A stretch of DNA of 64,000 nt, taken from Methylacidiphilum kamchatkense Kam1 (lineage in GTDB: Bacteria > Verrucomicrobiota > Verrucomicrobiia > Methylacidiphilales > Methylacidiphilaceae). The translations under genes and the position numbers were made by a program. The notes beneath the pieces are model-generated. The model saw nothing but the letters and a program-made list of their open reading frames with translations, was not told where the DNA came from and did no database searches. This document shows, piece after piece, positions 57,714-64,000 of this stretch. The stretch spans positions 248,001 to 312,000 of the forward strand of contig NZ_CP037899.1 of the NCBI RefSeq assembly GCF_007475525.1. The letters are read 5' to 3'. The number at the start of each line of letters is the position of its first letter. Positions within the stretch are counted from its first letter, which is position 1.

Positions 57714-57744
57714 TGATAGTGGATTCTTAGGGCTTTACAGTAAA

Positions 57745-57957
57745 CTATCCTCCGGCTGTTACTCGGACAAGCTCAAGCTTGTCATTTGGTTGGAGAATGG
57801 TCTGCTCGTATTCTTTTTTTAATAGAGCGTTTTTATTTAACTCAACAAAAACAACGTTCTGATCGAGATCCAGTTGTTTGAGTAGCCGTAGAACGGATGT
57901 GTTTTTTGGCACAGAAATAAGCTGGCCATTTACTGTGATTTGAATTTGTTCAGGCAT
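57745..57957 (-). CDS. thiS: Sulfur carrier protein ThiS
   Basis: 70 residues ending in the required Gly-Gly (VRVTAGG), the site of thiocarboxylate formation for thiazole synthesis. A ubiquitin-like fold is indicated by 'IQITVNGQLISVPKNTSVLR'. ATG 57955-57957 follows GGAAGG and overlaps the end of thiH by 28 bases. thiF and thiG are not in the window. Confidence 0.88.
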   Translation of the reverse strand: MPEQIQITVNGQLISVPKNTSVLRLLKQLDLDQNVVFVELNKNALLKKEYEQTILQPNDKLELVRVTAGG

Positions 57958-59069
57958 GATTCCCAATCCTTCCATACAGGTTCATAGCCCATTTTTTTGA
58001 GAACGGTGGCAATTTCTTTAGCATCTCTCCTATCACATATTTCGAACTGTTCGGTGGCTTTAGCGCCTTTTTTTTCTTCTTCACAAAGAGCTATTGCTTT
58101 TCCTTTGGAACCTCTGTGTAGGGCATGGATTCCGGCCAAAGTATAGCCTCCGGGTTCTGTTCTGGAACCAGCACTTATCGCCGTGATTCCAAATGGGATT
58201 AATCTTTCTCTAAATGCTGGCTCTTCTCTAGTAGAAAGAACGATGCCAACTTGAGGGAAGCAGACACGGAAGGCGCACATAAAATGGAAAATATCCCGAT
58301 CCCCCAAAGGATAGGGGGGAGTGAACCCGCCAGCTGCGGGACGAAGCCGAGGCAGAGAAATGGTAAGATAGGCACGCCAGCATTTTTTCAAAAGATAAGA
58401 GCAGTGTGCAGCCAGGCAAAGCGCTTCTTCTTTCCAAGGAGCAAGCCCAAACAGGGCTCCTATGCCTAATCTGCGCGCACCAGCAGCATATGCTCTTTCC
58501 ACGGATTCGAGTCTCCAGAAAAAATCTTTTTTGGGGCCAAAACGATGGTATAGGCTATAGAGTTCAGGATTATAAGTTTCTTGATAAACAACTACCCCTT
58601 CCACTCCTGCTGCTACCATTCTTTCGTACTCAGCAGTTTCTAAAGGCGCAACTTCTATAGCGATTGACGGGAAAAGAGGACGAATTGTGTGGATACACTC
58701 TTCTAGATAACTTAAAGAGACATATTTTGGATGTTCTCCAGCTACAAGAAGAACCGAACGAAAGCCTTCGTTCCAAAGGTAAGTAGCCTCTTGAAGGACT
58801 TCTGTTGGAGTAAGAGTGAGCCTCAAAATCGAGTTGTCCCTTGAAAAACCACAATAGGAACAGCTGTTAATGCATTCGTTTGAAAGATAAAGAGGAGCAT
58901 AAAGTCGCAAAGTCTTCCCAAAATAATGTTGAGTAATTCTTTTGGCTTCCAGAGCAAGCGTCTGCAGTTCCTCATCGGTTTTTGGTAAAAGAAGCTTCCA
59001 GAATTTCGATAAAAGCCGGCTATCGACTTGTGAAGAAAAGGGAAGATTACGAAAGCTAGGAAAAGTCAT
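57930..59069 (-). CDS. thiH: 2-iminoacetate synthase ThiH, radical SAM
   Basis: 379 residues from ATG 59067-59069; a longer frame to 59198 is rejected because it adds an unrelated Cys-rich stretch. It cleaves tyrosine to dehydroglycine for the thiazole of thiamine. The [4Fe-4S] motif is C66-x3-C70-x2-C73 ('NECINSCSYCGFSRDN'). The family stretches 'VLLVAGEHPKYVSLSYLEE', 'GVVVYQETYNPELYSLYHR' and 'PRLRPAAGG' are clear. No TPP riboswitch was recognised upstream. Confidence 0.93.
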   Translation of the reverse strand: MTFPSFRNLPFSSQVDSRLLSKFWKLLLPKTDEELQTLALEAKRITQHYFGKTLRLYAPLYLSNECINSCSYCGFSRDNSILRLTLTPTEVLQEATYLWNEGFRSVLLVAGEHPKYVSLSYLEECIHTIRPLFPSIAIEVAPLETAEYERMVAAGVEGVVVYQETYNPELYSLYHRFGPKKDFFWRLESVERAYAAGARRLGIGALFGLAPWKEEALCLAAHCSYLLKKCWRAYLTISLPRLRPAAGGFTPPYPLGDRDIFHFMCAFRVCFPQVGIVLSTREEPAFRERLIPFGITAISAGSRTEPGGYTLAGIHALHRGSKGKAIALCEEEKKGAKATEQFEICDRRDAKEIATVLKKMGYEPVWKDWESCLNKFKSQ

Positions 59070-59121
59070 GGATATAAATCTAATAAAATAAAAATTGAAA
59101 CAAAAGCAAGGTCTATAACAC

Positions 59122-59424
59122 ACTGCTAGCGCCATCACTACAGTAGTTGGGTTGAGGGTTGGGCAGCCACTCCATGTGCGACATTCGCTGCCGTCCATTT
59201 CGGATAATTACTTTTTGAAACTAGAGGCACTGCTTAATCTTCTGACTAATTAGCTTACAAGCATCCCAGTGGCATTGGCTAATAGCCAGGCTATACTAGA
59301 TCATTCCATAATGGATGGGCCGGTGACGCAGGTAACCGCCGGGTATGTTTCCTTCGACGGGTTATCTGAAGTAAGGCACCATCCCTTGCTTTCTAGCATC
59401 CTAGGATTCTTAGCTAGCTGACTT
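59122..59424 (+). pseudogene. Possible decayed plus-strand gene upstream of thiH
   Basis: A plus-strand frame reads protein-like text ('TTVVGLRVGQPLHVRHSLPS', 'ISDNYFLKLEALLNLLTN', 'VTQVTAGYVSFDGLSEVRHH') interrupted by one TAG near 59255 and lacking a start. I do not recognise a family. It fills most of the ~400-base gap between thiH and the next gene; chance is not excluded. Confidence 0.25.
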
Positions 59425-59468
59425 AGCTAAAACTAGTTCTGGGCATAGAGAAGAAGCTTGTCGTGTTA

Positions 59469-61934
59469 CTAAAAACTCTTCTTTACCATGACGATGACTT
59501 TCGGAAGAGGGAGATCAGGATCAACTTCGCTAGGTTTGATCAACTGAAAGCCACTTTCTTTTAGTTTTTCTAAGATTTGTAAGGCAATTGGGGTAGGTTT
59601 GTTTTCGTTAGTGAGAGCCTGAGACAAAGTAATTTTGGTTTGCTCGGCTCCCTCTTTTTCTTTCTCTGTTAAAGGTATGCTAGCGTAAAGAGGCAAAGAA
59701 AAAATAAATTTGCCACCGGGTTTCAAAGCCACATAGATTTCATCGAAGATTGGGTAGTTATCATAGCTAAAAGTTTCAGGAAGGGCTCCAATTCCAATGT
59801 CAAAAGATCCACTAGGGATAGACTCAGGACTTTGCAGTTCTAGAGTTGGGCTAGAAAAGGCTTCTTTACAACCTGATAAAATCTCTTGCATTGGTTTAGA
59901 TAAGCCAAGGAGGAGAAGTTTTGTTTGTTGTAGGCTTTCGGTTGCTTCTTTTAAAGATTTGGCCGGAAGATTCAGTTCTTCAATCAATTTTTTGCTTAAT
60001 TCGAAATCTAATTCTTTTGAATAGCAATAGGGACAAAGGATCTGATCATAGCTGGGAGTGGAAGAGGTTTTGATTGGCAACTCTTTACCGCAGACTGGAC
60101 AGGGGGGATTGTTTGAAGCTTCTCTAAGCATCAGATTCGGACGCATCCGAGACCCAATTTTGAGAATAGGTCGAGAGAGTCTACCCTCTTTTCTCCCTTG
60201 AATTAGAAAATGGGAAAGGGGATTTAATTGCTGTTCGGCTACTTCTGGATACTGTTCTAAGTAATATTGGGTATCAAAGTAGGGGCTAGGATTTTTCCTT
60301 TTGATTGCTCCTTCTTCTATATAATGAATGAGTGGATTGATATTTTGTTCTGTCACCTCTGGATTTTGTTTGATGTAAAAAGCTGTATCGAAATAAGGGT
60401 TGGGGTTTAGATCCGCAACATAGCCTTCTCTGAAATAATGCCGTAAAGCCTCTTCTTTAGGGACATCAGGGGCCTGGAGAATATAAAAATCAGGGTCAAA
60501 AAGATTGAGTTGAAGCACCTTTTCAAACAGCTTGTTTTCTTCTCTTGCTTTTGGATTAAAAAGACAGGCAAAAAAAGAGTTCTTCTTGGCTGTTTTTCGA
60601 TAAATCTTACATTGTTGCTCTAATCTTTTAGCATCCAAGCAGTTTATTCTTCGAATTTCTTCAATCAATCGATTCTGATAAGTATGAAATTCTTTTTCTA
60701 GGTTGGATAAGTGTAGTTGTGTCTTTTTTAAGCTTTCTGCAGACTCAAATGGAGTCGGCTCTTTTTCAATAACGACTTTGAGTTGTTCAATCGTAGCACT
60801 TGTCTTTGGAGTCTTGATTGGGCTTTGTATACTGCTGACTGTTTTTTCTTGGGCGCTCTGCTGTTTTATTTTGTTGAGCTCTTCTTCTTTTTGTCGTAAG
60901 GCTTCTTTTTCTTTCTGCAGGAGCTGCAGTTGCTCGTTCAGAGTCTTGAGCTGATGATCCTGCTCAGAAATGAATTCCTTTAATGTGTTGAAAGTAAGGG
61001 ATAGATCGAATGGTTCTTCTAAGGGGAGCTTTGTGAGAAGAGAAAGATTGCGACAGAACTCTTTTTCTTTTTCTTCTAAGTCTTTTATTTTTTCAGCTAG
61101 CTCAGTAGCTTCTTTTTCTTTTTCTTTAAATTGAATTCTTAGAATTGCACTTTCCTGAATATTGGTCTCTAGCTCCTTAATTTTTCTAGAAAGATTTTCT
61201 TTTTCTTTTCTTAATTTTTCATTTCTTATTATGGCTTCGATTCCTTCTCCAAGTCGGACAAAAAAAGAGCGAACCACGTCAATGTCTTCTTTTTTAAGAT
61301 CGAACAAAGGTTTTAAAGGCTCAGCTATTTCTTTTCCTACGGCCAGGACGCCGAGGCCATAGCCATGGAGAAAATGGAAGTAAGGATAGGATTCTTTTAT
61401 TTCTTCCCAATACAACCAGCTTCCATAGGCTTTTCCCCGGGCATTGGTTCCATGAAGAAGAACAATGCCTCGGTCACTCATCTTTGGTAACCATTGTTCG
61501 AAATTATGGCGGACGGAAGGATAGGTGGAAGATCCATCGATATGCAGGAGGTCTATGGAGCCATCTTTGAAAAAGCTAAGTGCTTCATCGAAGCTAGTGG
61601 ACAGGAGTTTTGAAAAAGAACCGTAGCGAGGGTAATGATAAGATTCGAGTAGTTCTTGCTCTTCTTTTTCTACCGGAGGGGTATTTTCATCCCCATTCCA
61701 GTGATCAATGCCATAGCAGGCGGTGGGATAGTGTAAATATTTGACGGCCTGACAAAAAGCACAGTAGGAGTCTAGTTTATAGATGCCAAGTTCAACGAAG
61801 AGCTGAGGTGCGGCAGCGGCTGTCACCCAAAATGCAAAAGGAATGTGGCTATGCCAGGCCGAATCAGGTGTGAGTCTTTCAGGATAAAGAGAAAGGATAG
61901 GATGACAAAATGGGATTAAAGTATTTGCTGTCAT
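59469..61934 (-). CDS. Methyltransferase, coiled coil, three NPDV-type repeats, CxxC cluster and C-terminal domain
   Basis: 821 residues. The N-terminal class I methyltransferase (~1-235) contains 'HSHIPFAFWVTAAAAPQLFV', 'ELGIYKLDSYCAFCQAV', 'LLHIDGSSTYPSVRHNFEQW' and 'GIVLLHGT'. A long coiled coil (~235-420) follows, then three repeats at ~490-605 ('FDPDFYILQAPDV', 'FDTAFYIKQNPEV', 'FDTQYYLEQYPEV'). A four-Cys ribbon ('CPVCGKE' and 'CPYCYSKE') and a C-terminal region with 'EIYVALKPGGKFIFSLPL' suggest a reduced second methyltransferase. It uses the same parts as the glycan island 27 kb away and probably acts in the same surface pathway. Confidence 0.75.
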   Translation of the reverse strand: MTANTLIPFCHPILSLYPERLTPDSAWHSHIPFAFWVTAAAAPQLFVELGIYKLDSYCAFCQAVKYLHYPTACYGIDHWNGDENTPPVEKEEQELLESYHYPRYGSFSKLLSTSFDEALSFFKDGSIDLLHIDGSSTYPSVRHNFEQWLPKMSDRGIVLLHGTNARGKAYGSWLYWEEIKESYPYFHFLHGYGLGVLAVGKEIAEPLKPLFDLKKEDIDVVRSFFVRLGEGIEAIIRNEKLRKEKENLSRKIKELETNIQESAILRIQFKEKEKEATELAEKIKDLEEKEKEFCRNLSLLTKLPLEEPFDLSLTFNTLKEFISEQDHQLKTLNEQLQLLQKEKEALRQKEEELNKIKQQSAQEKTVSSIQSPIKTPKTSATIEQLKVVIEKEPTPFESAESLKKTQLHLSNLEKEFHTYQNRLIEEIRRINCLDAKRLEQQCKIYRKTAKKNSFFACLFNPKAREENKLFEKVLQLNLFDPDFYILQAPDVPKEEALRHYFREGYVADLNPNPYFDTAFYIKQNPEVTEQNINPLIHYIEEGAIKRKNPSPYFDTQYYLEQYPEVAEQQLNPLSHFLIQGRKEGRLSRPILKIGSRMRPNLMLREASNNPPCPVCGKELPIKTSSTPSYDQILCPYCYSKELDFELSKKLIEELNLPAKSLKEATESLQQTKLLLLGLSKPMQEILSGCKEAFSSPTLELQSPESIPSGSFDIGIGALPETFSYDNYPIFDEIYVALKPGGKFIFSLPLYASIPLTEKEKEGAEQTKITLSQALTNENKPTPIALQILEKLKESGFQLIKPSEVDPDLPLPKVIVMVKKSF

Positions 61935-62042
61935 GAAAGCTACGTGACCATTTTTTTTTAATCCATAATAGACAGATAAGGCAAGTCTATATGCTAAGTT
62001 TTTTAATCCTATAAGATGCCTACATCAAACCTTAATAAAAGC

Positions 62043-62846
62043 TTAAGGAGATAACAAGACCAGACAGTTAAGCTTCCGCAGTAAGTCCTTCAAAGTGGCT
62101 TTTTTTAAGTCGATGCCACTCATAGAAAAAATCAGCAAGCCTATTTTTTCTTCAGCAATAGTAGAGGCAAGAGCCATTGGATCTTTCCCTAAGCCTTCAA
62201 TAACGGAGAGTTGAGCCATGTCGCTAGCCAGCGCTTCGACATAATTTTTTTGGGCTGAGGACAGAGTCCCATTGAAGACAAAGAGGGTTAGGCCGCCGTT
62301 GAACTTTTTTGCGAGGTTTGCGGCAAAAGTAAGAATGGGAAGGAAATCTTTGGAAGGATTGATCAACACTCCAAAAGGCGGTCCCAGGGGTTTGTCAGAT
62401 GGAAGGAAAAGCACGGGTTTTTTGGCTTCTTCTAGCAATTGAAAAAGGGGGTCTTCATAAAAAGATAGAAAATTAGAAAAGGGTCCTTTTTGAGAGACGA
62501 TGATAAGATCACAGTTTTTTGCTGCTTCGATGAGTTCCATCCAAAGAAAACCCCGGGCGGTCTGAAAGGACCAGGGGATGTTGAGTTCTTTGGCAATGGC
62601 CGCTATTTGTTGTTCCATTTGGCTTGCCATTGTTCGAAATCTTCTAAGAAGGGATTCTGGTTCTAGGGATCTTGTTAGAGCCGAATGGATCTCTGTTTCA
62701 AAGGCAAAAGGCAGAGAGCTAAGCCTTAGAAGATTGACATCCTCAATGAATAAACCTAACAGTTCTGCTCTAAGCTTAGAGGCCAGCAATGCTGCCATTC
62801 TAAGTGAAAACGGTACGTTTTCGAAAAGAAGGATTTTACTTATCAT
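62043..62846 (-). CDS. Universal stress protein family, tandem domains
   Basis: 267 residues. Two Usp-like alpha/beta halves are visible, the first with 'ILLFENVPFSLRMAALLASK', 'CDLIIVSQKGP' and 'EEAKKPVLFLP', the second with 'GVLINPSKDFLPILTFAANL' and 'LLIFSMSG'. The ATP-loop Gly pattern is not clear in either half. The start overlaps the end of the Lon-like gene by 11 bases, so the two are coupled. A role in stress response is inferred from the family only. Confidence 0.65.
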   Translation of the reverse strand: MISKILLFENVPFSLRMAALLASKLRAELLGLFIEDVNLLRLSSLPFAFETEIHSALTRSLEPESLLRRFRTMASQMEQQIAAIAKELNIPWSFQTARGFLWMELIEAAKNCDLIIVSQKGPFSNFLSFYEDPLFQLLEEAKKPVLFLPSDKPLGPPFGVLINPSKDFLPILTFAANLAKKFNGGLTLFVFNGTLSSAQKNYVEALASDMAQLSVIEGLGKDPMALASTIAEEKIGLLIFSMSGIDLKKATLKDLLRKLNCLVLLSP

Positions 62847-64000
62847 TTTTTTCTTCTGCAGCTATGCTCTCAGCTTTTTGGTCTGGAGAAGTAAATTTTT
62901 GAGCCCGTTTTGCAAATTGAGATAACTTTGCTTCGACTTTACCATTGATACTTTCTGGTGGATATTTTCCTTGTGCGTCTCGTTCTCCGGCCGGTATTCC
63001 AGTAAGAATTTCCATCGCCTCATCAATTGTTTTCACCGCATATATCTTAAAGAGTCCTTTTTCCACAGCCTCCAGTACCTCCTCTTTCAACACAAGGTGT
63101 TGAAGGTTCGACCATGGAATAATGACTCCATTGTTCCCATCGAGTCCCCTAGCAGCGCAGGTATCAAAGAATCCTTCGATTTTTTCATTCACCCCTCCAA
63201 TAGCTTGGATTTCTCCAAGTTGATTGATTGACCCGGTAATAGCAATGGATTGGTAAATGGGATACTCGGAAAGAGCAGAAAGAAGAGCACAAAGTTCTGC
63301 TGCTGAGGCACTGTCCCCTTCTACAAGGGAGTAGGATTGTTCGAAAGCAAGTGTCGCACTCAACGATAGAGGTTCCTCAGGCAAATACCTGCCTGCCAGA
63401 AAGCCAGATAGAATAAGAACTCCTTTGGAGTGGATAGGACCACTCAATTTGACTTCTCTTTCTATATCAATGACATGCCCGTTGCCAAATCTCACTCTGG
63501 CTGTGATTTTCGTTGGATAGCCAAACATAAAATTGCCCATATCTATAACGGCTAGACCATTGATTTGTCCTACCTTGCTTCCTTTGGTCTCAACGAGTAG
63601 GATTTGGCGCTGGATCGATTCCTTTAATTGTTCCTCTATCCGGTTGATCCTTCTATAAGAAGATACAATAGCTGATCGCACATGTCCTGCAGAAATTAAC
63701 TGAGCGTTTTCTTTTTTTCTCCAGTACTCACTTTCTTCTAAAAGATCCAGAATTTTTCGTATATTTAGGGAAAATTTCTTTGCATCTTGAGAAAATCTTA
63801 AGCTCTGCTTAACAATAAGCCGAAGGGCTGACTTTTCGAGGGGAGCTATGCCATGGCTATGGCAGAGGGAAGCAATTAGTTGACAGTAGGGAAGAAGATT
63901 TTGAGGAGAGGCATCGAATTCTTCGCTAAAATCAGCGGTGATTTTGAAAAGGTCTTTGAACTCAGGATCAAATTGATAGAGCAGGTAATAGATCAACCGA
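62836..64000 (-). CDS. LonB-like ATP-dependent protease, C-terminal part (5' end outside window)
   Basis: The frame enters from the right edge; the apparent TTG at 63994-63996 is an internal codon. The visible ~388 residues include the end of the AAA+ region ('YYLLYQFDPEFKDLFKITAD') and the complete S16 protease domain. The catalytic Ser lies in 'LVEGDSASAAELCALLSALS' and the Lys in 'QAIGGVNEKIEGFFDTCAAR'. 'ITGSINQLGEIQAIGG' is a Lon hallmark. Similar to COG1067-type proteins rather than LonA. The C-terminal tail is Lys/Glu-rich. Confidence 0.85.
   Translation of the reverse strand, partial: RLIYYLLYQFDPEFKDLFKITADFSEEFDASPQNLLPYCQLIASLCHSHGIAPLEKSALRLIVKQSLRFSQDAKKFSLNIRKILDLLEESEYWRKKENAQLISAGHVRSAIVSSYRRINRIEEQLKESIQRQILLVETKGSKVGQINGLAVIDMGNFMFGYPTKITARVRFGNGHVIDIEREVKLSGPIHSKGVLILSGFLAGRYLPEEPLSLSATLAFEQSYSLVEGDSASAAELCALLSALSEYPIYQSIAITGSINQLGEIQAIGGVNEKIEGFFDTCAARGLDGNNGVIIPWSNLQHLVLKEEVLEAVEKGLFKIYAVKTIDEAMEILTGIPAGERDAQGKYPPESINGKVEAKLSQFAKRAQKFTSPDQKAESIAAEEKNDK

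Noticed and set aside
58957-59198. Longer thiH start at 59198
   Set aside because: The added 43 residues are Cys-rich and unlike ThiH; the family length fits the ATG at 59067-59069.
59070-59460. TPP riboswitch upstream of thiH
   Set aside because: I looked for the thi-box core (CTGAGA and ACCCTTTGAACCTGAT-like stretches) on the minus strand and found neither.
1-64000. Insertion sequences or transposases driving the duplications
   Set aside because: No transposase-like frame or terminal inverted repeats were recognised around the tpsA array or the glycan island.

Overview
The window looks like chromosomal DNA of a Gram-negative bacterium with AT-rich, low-to-mid GC DNA. Outer-membrane machinery is plentiful: a TonB-dependent receptor, a two-partner secretion (TPS) pore, an RND pump and an RlpA-like protein. 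The gene style and content resemble Verrucomicrobiota of the Methylacidiphilum type, but that is recalled resemblance, not something proved here.

Layout. (1) 1-13,011: a TPR protein, then a TPS locus with one TpsB-type outer-membrane pore gene and a tandem array of TpsA-type exoprotein genes. Three TpsA genes are full-length but frameshifted, one is intact, one is a decayed 5' stub, and there is also a 3' scrap. Near-identical terminators follow three of the copies. (2) 13,323-32,874: a surface-glycan island of large modular proteins. They combine ~38-residue 'FDxxYYLxxNPDV...NPLxHF' repeats or an unnamed ~115-residue 'GWxFDxxG...RxDV...CGF' module with methyltransferase, sulfotransferase, GT2 and GT4 glycosyltransferase domains. 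Long internal and intergenic duplications are present. (3) 33,118-46,000: TonB-dependent receptor, RlpA, PfkB kinase, NAD kinase, PTS IIA, tRNA-Ser(CGA), two unknown envelope proteins and a CusA/CzcA-type pump. (4) 46,180-51,409: two UMF1-type MFS transporters and a coiled-coil TPR protein. (5) 51,602-59,069: housekeeping genes trpC-trpF-trpB, gmk, coaC-purE-purK and thiH-thiS. (6) 59,469-64,000: an outlying repeat/methyltransferase protein, a tandem universal stress protein and a partial LonB-like protease.

How the parts may work together. The TpsA proteins are secreted beta-helix candidates rich in Asn, Ser and Thr, with many N-G-T/S sequons, and they lie immediately upstream of the glycan island. 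One hypothesis is that the island builds a methylated and sulfated surface glycan, possibly on the TpsA exoproteins, by loose analogy with HMW1A/HMW1C. The sequence shows adjacency and domain content, not the linkage.

Reading caution. Eight single-base losses, all in runs of G on the coding strand, break tpsB, three tpsA genes, two glycosyltransferases and the housekeeping gene coaC. Restoring one G at each site restores every frame exactly. Undercalled homopolymers are the simplest explanation; phase variation is the alternative for the surface genes. A separate in-frame TGA splits another glycosyltransferase.
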